Assembly: GCA_964035575.1 (NCBI GenBank)
Contig: OZ037885.1
Span: 1,054,001 to 1,118,000 of the forward strand
DNA: 64,000 bases
Direction: 5' to 3'
DNA from: Rhynchopus sp. YZ270_cl-10
Lineage: Eukaryota; Euglenozoa; Diplonemea; Diplonemida; Diplonemidae
Position numbers and translations under genes: made by a program. Numbering within the stretch: position 1 is the first letter of the stretch; every line of letters begins with the position of its first letter. The notes beneath the pieces are model-generated. The model had not been told where the DNA came from, searched no databases, and worked only from the letters and a program-made list of their open reading frames with translations. Below, piece after piece: positions 1 to 10,453 of the stretch.

Positions 1-7
1 CCACTTC

Positions 8-1249
8 TTGTCGGAAGCATCGTTTACGAGACTTGATCTCTCTGCTGTGTCTGGTGTGACACGAATTGAACAAGGCTTCCTCTACGGGTGTGCGTCGGTT
101 ACAACCGTTGACTTGTCGGGATTGTGCAACGTTACGCACATTGAGGATGACTGTCTCTCTCACTGCATATCGTTGAAAAGCCTTGACGTGTCAGGGTTCA
201 CTGGTGTGACGGTGATAGGGAACGCGTTCCTCCGAGGAAGTGGCGTCACAAATATTGACTTGTCCGCGATGACGAGTGTGACGAAGGTTGGTACAAACTT
301 TCTTGCCCACTGCCAGTCGTTGGAAATGATTAACATCTCAGGATGGCGCAGAATCACGCACATTGAGGGCGGCTTCCTCGGGTACTGCACCTCGTTGACA
401 ACCATTGATTTGCCAGCTTTTTGCAGTGTCACGAAGATCGAGTCCGACTTTCTCCGCAGCTGCAAGTCGTTGACCACCATCAGCTTTTCAGGGATGACGA
501 ATGTGACGGAAATTAACGACAGCTTTTGTTCGGACTGCACCTCGTTGCAAACGATTGACTTGACAGCACTGCACAAAGTTGTGAAGGTGGGTCCCTGCTT
601 TCTGAGGAGGTGCACCTCGCTGGCGAGTATCGACCTTTCAGCTTTTGGCAATGTCGCATCTATTGAGTCTGGGTTTCTTATGAAGTGCACATCATTGAAA
701 ACAGTTGATTTATTAGTGTTGCGCAGCATCACACACATTAAGGACTGCTGGATGCAAGACTGCTCCGCGTTGACAACAGCAGACTTATCAGGAATGAGCA
801 ATGTTACGCAGATTAATAGTGATTTCCTGCAAGAGTGCACATCCTTGACCACGCTGGACATTTCAGGTTTTGGCAGGGACACAGAGATCCAGGACCGCTT
901 CCTGCGCAACTGCAACGCACTCGCAACAGTCATCTCGGACGACTTCCTGCTCCGCACAATGATTGACGCGCAGTTCGGCAACAACTTCCTGATCAACTGC
1001 AACGCACTCACAACAGTCATCTTGCCAGGCAACATCGACATTGACGAGATGTTGTCTCTCCCGAATGGAGACCCTAGAATGAGCACCTACAAGGAGGCCT
1101 TCTATGTGTTTGTACGTGACATTTACGCAAGGTTTACGGAACAGTTCGAAGATGTGCGGATAGAAGCTTTTGAGGCAGTACGAACAGACGTGTCTGGAAG
1201 TGCAAGACAATGTATTGCATTGAAAGCAGGACAAGAGAGAAGGGATTGA
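8..1249 (+). CDS. BspA-like leucine-rich-repeat protein, 5' end outside window
   Basis: The frame is open from the window edge and ends in TGA at 1247-1249, so the N terminus and any signal peptide lie upstream. About 15 repeats of roughly 23-24 residues cover residues 1-340. Their pattern is a leucine or isoleucine ladder (TxIDLSxxxxVTxIexxFLxxCxSL) like the treponemal/BspA-type LRR_5 family. That family forms surface-exposed solenoids for binding or adhesion in many protists. The last 70 residues leave the repeat pattern and are acidic and helical. No membrane anchor follows in this frame, but a stalk/transmembrane fragment starts just downstream in another frame, so the gene may once have been membrane-anchored. 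The ligand is unknown. The LRR call is secure; the gene boundaries are not. Confidence 0.75.
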   Translation: MSEASFTRLDLSAVSGVTRIEQGFLYGCASVTTVDLSGLCNVTHIEDDCLSHCISLKSLDVSGFTGVTVIGNAFLRGSGVTNIDLSAMTSVTKVGTNFLAHCQSLEMINISGWRRITHIEGGFLGYCTSLTTIDLPAFCSVTKIESDFLRSCKSLTTISFSGMTNVTEINDSFCSDCTSLQTIDLTALHKVVKVGPCFLRRCTSLASIDLSAFGNVASIESGFLMKCTSLKTVDLLVLRSITHIKDCWMQDCSALTTADLSGMSNVTQINSDFLQECTSLTTLDISGFGRDTEIQDRFLRNCNALATVISDDFLLRTMIDAQFGNNFLINCNALTTVILPGNIDIDEMLSLPNGDPRMSTYKEAFYVFVRDIYARFTEQFEDVRIEAFEAVRTDVSGSARQCIALKAGQERRD

Positions 1250-1872
1250 TGCAAGCACAAGAGGACAAAAAAGAGGAACAAAACGAGGATTTGGAGAGTT
1301 GGGGGCAGCATAAACAGGAGCAGGACAAGCTGGATGAACAGAGGGGTTTGGGGGGTTTGGTGATTTGTGTGAAGAACACTTTGGTGAATCTATTGAACTG
1401 CATTTTTGGGTACACTCTTGAGCGCTGGGGTAAAATATTTGGAGGGTTTGGAGCAGGACAAACAGAACAACACAAGCAGGAGGATTTTGGAGGGTTTGGG
1501 GTAGGGCAAACAGAGAGGACGAAAAGGAGGAGGCTTGGTGAAGGGTTGTTGTACATTGTGGCCTTGTACACAGGACAGGAGACAATGCCACCACCGACAG
1601 CAGTGCCGACACAAGCACCTCCAACGGCTGTCCCAACAGCAGCGCCACCGACCACACCTCCGCCACAAACACTGTCACCACCAACTTCTCCTGATGAAGG
1701 TGGACTACCAACTGTTGCCATTGCAGGGATAGTGACCGGTGTGCTGTTGATGGGTGCTGCGGTGGTGGCGTTAGTGGTGTGCTTGCGCAACCGTGGCAGG
1801 GACACGTCGCTGCATGGGTATGAGGAGGAAATGGATGATGACGACACGTCGAGTGCGTCAGACCACGCCTAG
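1210..1872 (+). CDS. Orphan stalk, transmembrane segment and acidic tail of a surface protein
   Basis: A 220-codon frame overlaps the end of the LRR gene in another frame. Its first 100 codons are low-complexity (repeated GGFG.GQTE-like segments) and may not be real protein. From about 1535 it carries GLLYIVALYTGQET, then a Pro/Thr stalk with APPTAVPT units, a hydrophobic segment at about 1717-1785 (TVAIAGIVTGVLLMGAAVVA), a basic stop-transfer and an acidic tail (EEEMDDDDTSS). The same GLLYIVALYTGQET-stalk module occurs in the Gly-rich receptor gene at about 51.85 kb, with very similar DNA. It has no signal peptide of its own. It is either the frame-shifted 3' end of the LRR gene or the remnant of another surface gene placed here by recombination. 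Confidence 0.45.
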   Translation: MYCIESRTREKGLMQAQEDKKEEQNEDLESWGQHKQEQDKLDEQRGLGGLVICVKNTLVNLLNCIFGYTLERWGKIFGGFGAGQTEQHKQEDFGGFGVGQTERTKRRRLGEGLLYIVALYTGQETMPPPTAVPTQAPPTAVPTAAPPTTPPPQTLSPPTSPDEGGLPTVAIAGIVTGVLLMGAAVVALVVCLRNRGRDTSLHGYEEEMDDDDTSSASDHA

Positions 1873-3434
1873 CCTTGGTCACGATCATCAGGATGAGTGT
1901 TTTTCTGACTTCAGCTGCACACAAATTCCGTTCATCACTGCAATGTATTCAAGCATCGGCCACAGAGTACTTGCGCCCCTGCACTAGATTGCTCCCCTCG
2001 CCTGGTTGAATTATGCAAATGCGTCATGTGTCGCACCCTCGCAAATGCTTTCTGTTGTCTGAATTGAAAGCACAGTACAAGAAACAGAGGAGGGTTTAAA
2101 GCATAGGAGAGGTAAAACTATGGCTCATTTTTTGGGATTGTCTTTTATTTTATTTATTTCGGTGACATGACACTTGTGACATATCGTAGGAAATCTTTTA
2201 GTATGCGCGAAGACGATTCTTGTGCTCCTCATTCTCCCCACACTATGTCAATACAACAGGTTAGACCGTTTGGTCTGGGAGGGTTTGGGGTTTCTTCTTT
2301 CTCTCAGTTCAATCTTGAACAATTTCGAGAGGAGTTTTATTTATTTTTCAAAAAAAAAAAAAAAAAGTGTGATCTGGGGTGAGGAAGCGTTCCAACTTTT
2401 CAACCTCTTCCCCAATTTACCTTTCACGCCTTTTTTACCCTCCCCCGTTTTAGAATCAACAGAGAGTGTACGTTAAGATTTTTATTTTACTTGGTACTAG
2501 CAGGCAGTGATGTCTCGTCTGGTAAGGCTGTTGGTGCCGCGCACTACCTTATGTATTGTGAGAATTTCTCGGTAGTGCCGGCACTACGTGGCCTCAAGGA
2601 TTTTTTCTTCTTCGAAATTCAGAATTGTGTGAACGCATAATTCACCTATAGTAGCTATTTCTCTGTACTTGGTACTAGCGGGCAGTGATGTCTCGCCTGA
2701 CCAAAGCTGCAAAAAGTTGACTACCTGTCAAGAAATAACCCACCCCACCCGATATTTACAAGCGTAGCTTTAAAGTGAAATAGTTTCTCAGATACGGTCG
2801 CCAATCACCCCTCCAACACGGTAATTGTGCAATCAACGAAAAAAAAAACCTTTTTTCCCCCCGCCCTTTTACTTACCTGTCAGAGTTACTATTTTTTTTG
2901 TTCAGACAACGTTCGGGGGCCCTTTTTTTGAATTTCAACAGTCTTACAGTTACGGAGCTTAAAAGACACAAAAAAAACTCGCAGACAGTGGAGATGGCAC
3001 AACCGTGGCAACACCACCGAGGCAACTACACTCCAACAATTTATCAAAAAAAAAATATTCAGTTGTAGTCTGATACCCCTGCTGGGAATACCAGTAAACC
3101 AATAGACACCCTCACAACACACCAGCACCACCTACACAACCCCTCCACACCTAACCGCACAACACCTTCCCCCCCCCATTTCTTCAAATATTTTTCCCAA
3201 CGCGCAAACCCCTCTCGACGAACACGGACCGCGACAGGTTCCACTACACTATTCCAACGATTTATCAAAAAACCAAAATAATACGCTACTCGCTACGGTC
3301 CCCCCCAACTGCCTCATCACAGCGGAGGGCTTAGGGTTCCTCTAGTCGCAAAGACTTTTTTTTGCAGAACACCTTTCGCTTCACATTGAAAGTCCTTTAC
3401 GCGTTTTCACCGCTACTAACGCTGATCTCTTACA
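1873..3434. other. Intergenic, AT-rich, with small direct and inverted repeats
   Basis: No convincing gene. It contains a 33-bp direct repeat pair (2488-2520 and 2666-2698, four differences) and a hairpin between them (2534-2548 against 2571-2584). A second imperfect direct repeat around 3020-3045 and 3240-3265 shares CCAACRATTTATCAAAAA. Several poly(A/T) runs are present. The 3' part presumably includes the 5' UTR and trans-splice acceptor of gene A. Confidence 0.6.
2488..2698. repeat. 33-bp direct repeat pair flanking a hairpin
   Basis: The two copies begin TACTTGGTACTAGC and contain GGCAGTGATGTCTCG. Between them, GTGCCGCGCACTACC (2534) and GGTAGTGCCGGCAC (2571) can pair across a 22-base loop. 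This could be a small mobile element or a structured RNA; nothing else identifies it. Confidence 0.4.
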
Positions 3435-4728
3435 ATGCCACACCGTGACTACAAACCTATCACCTTGCACCCACAACTTACCTGCTTTGCTGAGGGTGCG
3501 AACCACATTTATGGGCTGCACTTTGTAAAGAAGCGCAATCGTTGGCACATGAAGGACACACGCATTCTGGTCATATACAAGACCGGCGTGCTGCTGACGG
3601 ACAGCCAGGCACGGTCCAGGCCATATGGTAACATTAAGTGGCGGGATGTGGTGCGGATCTGCCACCACGGTGACAATGTTCTTATTGAATGCGAGCCGTG
3701 GGAGCGTGATATAATGTTCACGTGGACACCTGATGCACGCAATTCGGACGAGCCGGCCCCGCTTCTGTGCCTCATGCGCCACTTTGGCGATTTGAAGATT
3801 GTCGAAACAACGGACTTCCGTCGCTCTGATGGGTCCGCACCAAACCTTCGACGCCGTCAGATGAGCGCCCGGCCGTCCCTCCCACGCCCGCCACCACCGC
3901 CGCAAACAGAAGCAAAGGCTACTGAAACGCCGGCTTCCCCGGCCCTCTCGGCACCGCACAGAAGAGAGTCGTTCAGTGACCTGAACGCAACGTTGTCGCA
4001 GGGAAGCAGCCACAACACAGAGGCGTCTGTGATAAGCGCATTCACTCCGCACAAAGGTGCCTCTGCGACGGTCGAGGCGGCAGTGGCTGGGGCCTTGGAA
4101 GAGGCGGTTGGGGTGTTTGCGGCGATAGAGGAGAATGTCAACGTCGGTGTGGATGGGGAGGAGCGGGAGGTGGTCAAGTCGGTGCCGGTGCTGGAGCGGT
4201 ATGTGAGGGTGGGAGGTGAAGGTGGAGGTGGAGGTAATAGCAGCACCCCGCGACGCAGACGCAAACCGCGGCAGCGCAGAGAACGTTGCCTTGCCGCGCC
4301 ACGGCAGCAGGTTGCTGTGGGGCGGTTTGTGCCGGTGGACAACAGACCAGAGGAGGGGATGCAGGATGATGTGGCGCAGGACGTAGCTGGTAGTGGTGGT
4401 GGTGGTGCTCTGCCCATGCCAGGGGTCTGGGTGCCAACAACCCCATCCTCGTCTGACTCCGATACACCAACGCGAGGGTTTCAGTTGGGTGCAACGCCAC
4501 CGAACTTCTTTTCTGCGTATCGGCCTGTTCAAGGTGACAGCAATGCAGGTGAGGAGGGGCATACCACCTGGACGAAGTGTCCGGCAGAACCGCCGGAGGG
4601 TGGGGGGGTGGTGAGCGAGGGTGTGGAAGGTGTTCATGTTGGCGTAGCTGCCGCCGTCCCTACTGCAACTGCCGTCCCTACCTTCCTGCAGCACTTCTCT
4701 GTCGTGGAGATGTCCCCGTTCATTCAGG

Positions 4729-4813
<85 letters not shown>

Positions 4814-4907
4814 TCACATACAGCCGAACCCCTTCCCGTATCTGTCACTGCGACAACAGGGGTACACACCACTGAGGAGGGCGGAGCTGGCAGGGCTTGT
4901 GTTGTGA
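3435..4907 (+). CDS. Gene A, full-length: poly-Q protein of unknown function
   Basis: The protein is 490 aa. The ATG at 3435 is the first in frame after a stop. Residues 1-120 look like a compact beta-rich domain (ILVIYKTGVLLTDSQ, IKWRDVVRICHHGDNVLIEC) that could be PH-like, but I cannot confirm the family. Residues 140-380 are low-complexity and rich in Pro, Ala, Ser and Gly, with a basic patch (RRRRKPRQRRE). A run of 27 glutamines encoded mainly by alternating CAA/CAG follows at 4731-4811, then a conserved tail ending RRAELAGLVL. There is no signal peptide or membrane segment, so the product is probably cytosolic or nuclear. From codon 257 onward the gene is copied four more times in the array without its N-terminal half. 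This is the only copy with the folded N-terminal region. Confidence 0.7.
4731..4811 (+). repeat. CAA/CAG hexanucleotide tract (27 Gln codons) in gene A
   Basis: Alternating CAACAG units encode the poly-Q run. The corresponding tracts in the headless copies are longer: 58 codons (10184-10357), then about 62 (unit 3), 60 (unit 4) and 42 (unit 5). Differences between the copies are even numbers of codons, so the slipping unit is the hexamer. Confidence 0.9.
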
Positions 4908-5708
4908 GTGTTTTCCTCTGGAAGAGGTTCTACTGTTGCGGGGGAGTTGGTCCTCCCACAGCCCATCCCCCATCCCCAGGCCCCTCTTCTTTCTTATGTT
5001 ACCATCCTATCCTGAAGTGCGCTGTTCTCTCTGTGCACCCACTTTCCCTAGATATTCTTTTTGCTCTTTGTGCCCCACTCTTTTGTACGTCTCAAATGAT
5101 TGATCCCCCACCTCCTCTTTTTCATCTGTGAGTACCCTACCCCTCATGTTGTACTTCCCATACAATTTCAAACCCCCTCATTTGGCTGCAGACACCCCTA
5201 ACGAGGACACGCAGTGTGCTGAAGTTCATGACGTGAAGACAGGTACATTGGAGCACTCCTTTGGAGATGAAGGTCGTGAGAGGTGGCGTACGGCAGGGTA
5301 ACTGGAGGACCTCGGTAAGTCTGGCCTCACAGTTTCTCTCATGTCGCGAGAAGACCCTCGAAAACTGAGAGGTCAAGACAGCTGCAGCGGCAGAACGGTG
5401 AAGCGTTTGCACTGTTAACTCCTTCTTTTGTTCATTCATTTGTGTTGGTGATGAGAAGAGCGTTTGGCCCTGTGGTTTTAAATTGGTTTCGGATTTGTTT
5501 TTCACTCTTCCGGAGTGAACATTTGCTGTGTGCATGTGCCACCTGACAGCAACGTGGCCAACATCAGTCGATGTTTACCCCTTTTTGCAAATACAATAAA
5601 GATTCTCAAACCCCTGTTTTTCTATTTGACCAGAACCACACTGGGCAGCATGTGCCTCTTTGGTCAACACATCACACAGCATGCACCACTTACAGAGTGA
5701 TCAACAAC
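4908..5708. other. Spacer between A and B, with a WD40-gene relic and a possible poly(A) signal
   Basis: Positions about 5225-5285 resemble codons near the middle of gene C (8335-8395: CAGTGTGCTGAAGTT.ATGACGTGAAGACAGG...). They are followed by stops, so this is a short duplicated fragment, present in every unit. At 5549-5597 lies GTGGCCAACATCAGTCGATG...AATACAATAAA. This roughly 47-bp segment recurs before gene C in each unit (7471-7515 in unit 1) and contains AATAAA, so it may mark an mRNA 3' end. Confidence 0.6.
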
Positions 5709-6810
5709 ATGATGTTAGTTTCAGCCACGGTCGCCGCTTGCCTCAGTAGTATTGTGCAGGTATGTTTGGGCTCGTTCCACAGGCATCGTGTATCTCTTGT
5801 TTTGTGGAAACCGTTCCTTGATGGTTGGAGGTTTGCACACAGCACCCACTCCTTGCCTCCTGCAATGACCCCTTGTTGTTGTGTGCTTCAGGGATGAAGT
5901 CAAAGCCTCACAACATCGCCACCACACACAGGTACCCATCGCACCGCAAATCGAATGCTCTGGTATTTCCGTCCAGGATGGCACCGCGTGTGCTTCAGGA
6001 ACACGGCAGCTGGAGTCGGACGAAGTCGCACAGTGCATGACTATTATTTGTCCTCAGATAGGTGTTTGGTCTATAGTAGGCTACGCTGTTCCGGGCTCGG
6101 CGGTAGTTGGTGAGGGATACATTGCAGGCTGTGGAACAAACACATATTCCGGAGTTCCTGGGCAAACGCTTTGTGTTTCAGGCACACCAAAGCCCACACC
6201 AGCACCAGGACCAACACCAAAGCCCACACCAACACCAAAGGTCTGCTCTCGTATCTACATCAATGGTTCTTCTGCCGCCACGTGCGATGCAGGGTGGGAG
6301 GCGAGTTCAGAAGACGTGCATTCGTGCCTCCGCACTATTTGTCGTATGATGGAGCCTTGGTCCAAAGCAAAGTACGCAGATCCCGACATGATGGTGGTTG
6401 GCAATGGATACGACGCAACCTGTGGACCACAGCCCAAGGATGGTGGTCTTGGGGATTCGATTTGTGTTTCATCCGTGCCTATACCACCACCAACACCAAC
6501 ACCACTACCCACACCAACACCAAAGGTCTGCTCTCGCATCTACATCAATGGTTCTTCTGCCGCCACGTGCAATGCAGGGTGGGAGGCGAGTTCAGAAGAT
6601 GTGCATTCGTGCATGGACACTATTTGTAATATGATGGAAATTTGGGCGAAAGCAAAGTACGCAGATCCCGACATGATGGTGGTTGGTGCAGGATACGACG
6701 CAACCTGTGGACCACTGCCTAAGAGTGGTGATGTTGGGGATTCGATTTGTGTTTCATCCTCCATGCACGCAGCGAAGCCAGACACGCCTCTGGTCCGATT
6801 CCAGGGTTAA
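5709..6810 (+). CDS. Gene B, unit 1: secreted three-repeat Cys-rich protein, one intron
   Basis: Proposed exons are 5709-5759 and 5932-6810, giving 309 aa. Exon 1 encodes a 17-residue hydrophobic leader (MMLVSATVAACLSSIVQ). The 172-bp intron starts GTATGTTTGG and ends ACCACACACAG, phase 0. The mature part has three repeats of about 75 residues, each with six Cys and motifs such as IYINGSSAATC, GWEASSEDVHSC and GYDATCG. Repeat 1 is the most diverged. Repeats are separated by Pro-Thr linkers (KPTPAPGPTPKPTPTPK). There is no transmembrane segment, so secretion or wall/matrix deposition is likely. The repeat matches no family I can name. This copy is the most diverged of the five; in it, reading through the intron would break the frame. 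Confidence 0.7.
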
Positions 6811-7864
6811 GCCCACCGTGACCAAAGAGAGGAAAATGATGTCACGAGAAAACAAATAATGCAGGGAGCGCATCCTTGAGTATCTGACGCGAAGAGAACG
6901 GTAGCGAGACAAAGAGAGAACTCATCATCAACAAGTGTTACGTTGCGTTTTAACGTATCCAATATTGCACAGCAATGCTTGCCGTGTTCGTACACGCACA
7001 ATGTTTTTATCACGGTGGTGTTCATGATTGCGTGCAGACAGTCGTCTGCAGCAAGAGGTTCGTACCTTAAAAAACAAAACAAGTGACGAACGCGCTTTTT
7101 ATTTTATAGTGTTCATTTATTTTCATATTTTTTCGCTCAATCAGAACATTTAGCACTGGTGGTGCGATGAAGAAAAAAAGATTATTCTGGTCAGGGATTT
7201 GGCGTGTGAGGGTTACTTTTTTGTAACCTGATTAGCAAAAATCGAAGAGAAAACAAGGGGGAGATCTCCTTCGAAGTTTCGTGTTTGCAGTTTCAACTTT
7301 CATTTGTTCGATACGCAACAACTGCACTCGGGACAGATAGGTGGAAGCAGCATGAGCCTGCAGCCCAGAGGTCTGCTTGTTGCCAACTTCACTTTGTTTT
7401 GCGAAGAGTCGTTCGCCGACTGTTGTTTAGTATTTTTTTTTAGCGTTCCGTTTTTGTTTGATTCAGTTGTGGCCAACATCAGTCGATGTTTACCCCTTTT
7501 TGCAAATACAATAAACATACTTGGACCGCCCGAAATATATTTCGGGCGAATTCAGGCGGATTTTTCGGGCGCGGGTCCCGAGCGCCCGAAATGTGCCCGA
7601 AATATATTTCAGGCGTTTATAAGGGAATTTATACGTAATTCGGGCGAATTCGGGCACACAACCAGTTCACTGGAGCATCTTATGTGTGCTGGGAAGCATG
7701 CCACCAGTGTAAAAATCTTACGCTTTATTTGAAAGATTGGCAACAAAATTTGTTCACAGAACCTGGACAACATGTCTCATTTCCTTCACAAACGCCACCC
7801 CACCCCTCTTCTTCCTGCCCTCCCCACACCTGTCCACAGAACAGAGTTACCCCCTCCCCTGAAC
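6811..7864. other. Spacer between B and C in unit 1
   Basis: Holds the 3' UTR of B, a conserved AT-rich stretch, the second copy of the GTGGCCAACATCAGTCGATG...AATAAA segment (7471-7515), a GC-rich palindromic element (7525-7657), and a pyrimidine-rich tract ending in AG at about 7840 that would serve as trans-splice acceptor for gene C. The long poly(A) seen here in units 2-5 is absent. Confidence 0.6.
7525..7657. repeat. Palindromic GC-rich element built on GCCCGAAAT motifs
   Basis: It includes the perfect 20-bp palindrome GCCCGAAATATATTTCGGGC at 7528-7547, then several direct and inverted GCCCGAA/TTCGGGC motifs, ending near GAATTCGGGCAC. About 133 bp, resembling a MITE or foldback remnant. 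The same element lies before gene C in all units (near 13105, 18698, 24271 and 29804), so it predates the amplification. Confidence 0.6.
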
Positions 7865-8980
7865 ATGGACATCACAGGACACTTCGAGTCTGCAAGCTGT
7901 GTGATAGAAGTGGACGGGAGCGCCACCCTTGCACAGGTGAAGGGGAAGCTTCTTGCGGAGCTTGGTATGCCACGTGCTCGGCATGTTGGTGTGCGGATGA
8001 GAGGCGGTGGCGACATCGGCGACGACGACTTGCGTATTTGTGACACGGAGATGGATGAGGGATGTGCCATTGAGCTGTACCGCACTGGTGCCAACATCAC
8101 TCCTGGGTTGATACAGCGTGGTTGCACCCAAGTTTGTGATCAACCCAAAGACGTACCCTCGTTTACACTCTCACCGTGTGATAGGTATCTTGCAGTGATG
8201 GGGAGTTCGGGAGGTGTGCTCGTCATTCACACAGAAACACATGAGAGACTGTGCAGCTTCCCTGCACAGTACAGTTGTTTCCCAGCATTCTCACCTTGCA
8301 GTGAGTGGGTGTCATGCGTCAACAAGGAAACGCAGTGTGCTGAAGTTTATGACGTGAAGACAGGTGCATTGAAGCACTCCTTTGGAGATGAAGGTGATGA
8401 GAGGAAGACCACGGCATGGTCACCCTGTGGAACAAAGCTGTTGTCGTGGTGCAAGGGCAAGGGCTTGCAGGTGTGGGACATTGCAACAGGCGTTGTTGTG
8501 CATGAATGGGGCAACATTGAAGAGAGCGACTGCGTCATGGTTGTGACAGGCGACAAGGTGGCGACGTGTGGGGAGGACAACGACCTACTCACTGTCTGGG
8601 ACTACACAACAGGGGTGGAGGTGCTTGTTCTTTCATGCCCTGATAGAGTTTTTTATGTGGCACTGTCACCAAACCAGCGTTTCATTGCAGCGTTTTGCGA
8701 CTCTTGTGTGCGTGTCTGGAACATTGAAACAGGTGAACGTGTATTTGAAGACGTCTCAGAAAACAGCTGGGCTGACATCGCTATGTCCGACGACATTGTT
8801 GCTGCCTACTCCTACGAGGCATTGAGCGTGTGGTCCACCTCAACGGGGAAACAACTGTGGCACCGTGAATGTAAACGGGACAGGGATTCTTACGGTCTTG
8901 CCATCAGCAGCTGTGGTGGTGTACTGATGCGCAGCAGGGATGAAGGTATTGAGATTGTTGACATCTCACACCTGTCTTGA
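7865..8980 (+). CDS. Gene C, unit 1: ubiquitin-like domain plus WD40-type repeats
   Basis: The protein is 371 aa from the ATG at 7865. I prefer this to the in-frame ATG at 7772 because a pyrimidine tract and AG (a likely trans-splice acceptor) lie between them. Residues 1-77 look like a beta-grasp ubiquitin-like fold (CVIEVDGSATLAQVKGKLL ... GDIGDDDLRICDTEMDEGCAIELYRTG). The remainder is a WD40-like propeller with blades ending VWDIATG, VWDYTTG, VWNIETG and VWSTSTG, and repeated SPCxxxL/SPNQRFIAAF motifs. It lacks a signal peptide. It is probably a cytosolic scaffold, and the ubiquitin-like domain hints at a link to the ubiquitin-proteasome system (inference). All five copies encode the same protein except one residue in unit 5. 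Confidence 0.8.
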   Translation: MDITGHFESASCVIEVDGSATLAQVKGKLLAELGMPRARHVGVRMRGGGDIGDDDLRICDTEMDEGCAIELYRTGANITPGLIQRGCTQVCDQPKDVPSFTLSPCDRYLAVMGSSGGVLVIHTETHERLCSFPAQYSCFPAFSPCSEWVSCVNKETQCAEVYDVKTGALKHSFGDEGDERKTTAWSPCGTKLLSWCKGKGLQVWDIATGVVVHEWGNIEESDCVMVVTGDKVATCGEDNDLLTVWDYTTGVEVLVLSCPDRVFYVALSPNQRFIAAFCDSCVRVWNIETGERVFEDVSENSWADIAMSDDIVAAYSYEALSVWSTSTGKQLWHRECKRDRDSYGLAISSCGGVLMRSRDEGIEIVDISHLS

Positions 8981-9279
8981 ACCCACTTCCGCAAATGAAA
9001 ATATGCCATCCAATTTTGCTTCCCTTTCCTGCAGCTTGCCTTGGGTAACTCCGCGCGGGAAGATAGTAAAGACAGAATGATGTCTCAAATGGAGACCACA
9101 CCGTTCCGCCGCACAACTTGGGAGTACCTCTAACCTATCTCTCTTGTTTTTGCAAATGACTCCTTGTGAGAACGATGTGTGCAATACGTTTATTTTTTCT
9201 GCAAGACTTCTTTTCTCTCTCCCTCCTCCCTCCTCCCTCTCCACCCTCCTACCAGATTACACATCCCACCCCCCTTAGC
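8981..9279. other. Spacer between C and truncated D with trans-splice acceptor region
   Basis: The 3' UTR of C is followed by a strongly pyrimidine-rich stretch (about 9200-9250, repeated CTCCCTC) and CCTACCAG at about 9255, 25 bases before the D start codon. This is the clearest trans-splice-acceptor-like signal in the window. Confidence 0.5.
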
Positions 9280-9652
9280 ATGCTTCACATAGACGAAGGT
9301 GTTCCTACAACTCTTGGCGAGGCTGATGCACAGCTCACCGCCACTATTCGGAAGGAGCTTGACCGGCAGCGTGAGAAGGACGCGGCGTACAGCGCACTTG
9401 TCGCACAACAGCGCCTTGAGCTGAACAGCGTTCTGAAGCAGGTTGGGAAGGCTACTTTGGAGGATAGACAGCGTGGTGTGAAGGACACGCTGAACGCGAC
9501 ACAACGGGAGAAGGTGAGCGCTGTGGTGTACAACCTTGACAGCACGACAGCGACCTCCGCCACACGCGAGCACATCTACGACGACAGCGAAGGCTCCACC
9601 CGCCACCTCGGGTTGATCGGCCCAGAGCACCCCGACTTCAAACACTGCACAT

Positions 9653-9669
<17 letters not shown>
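9280..9669 (+). CDS. Truncated gene D, junction unit 1/2 (129 aa)
   Basis: Begins MLHIDEGVPTTL and matches full-length D (31587-32366) up to residue FKHCT, then crosses the array junction into gene A sequence read out of frame, ending CEGGR and a stop. It keeps the N-terminal charged, probably helical half of D (RKELDRQREKDAAYSALVAQ) and has lost the C-terminal half. The 5' region and acceptor are intact, so a short protein could be made. Confidence 0.6.

Positions 9670-10453
<784 letters not shown>

Noticed and set aside
3249-3266. CCAACGATTTATC, similar to how I recall a diplonemid spliced leader beginning
   Set aside because: Only about 11 bases agree, the rest of the leader and a donor do not follow, and my memory of the leader is not certain. 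No spliced-leader RNA gene is claimed.
3381-4817. Long - strand frame with poly-Leu opposite gene A (and similar frames opposite each A copy)
   Set aside because: Poly-Leu is only the complement of the CAA/CAG tract. The frame has no other coding character and gene A on + explains the region.
7772-7864. N-terminal extension of gene C from the upstream ATG
   Set aside because: It crosses the pyrimidine tract and AG that look like the trans-splice acceptor, and the extension has no domain character.
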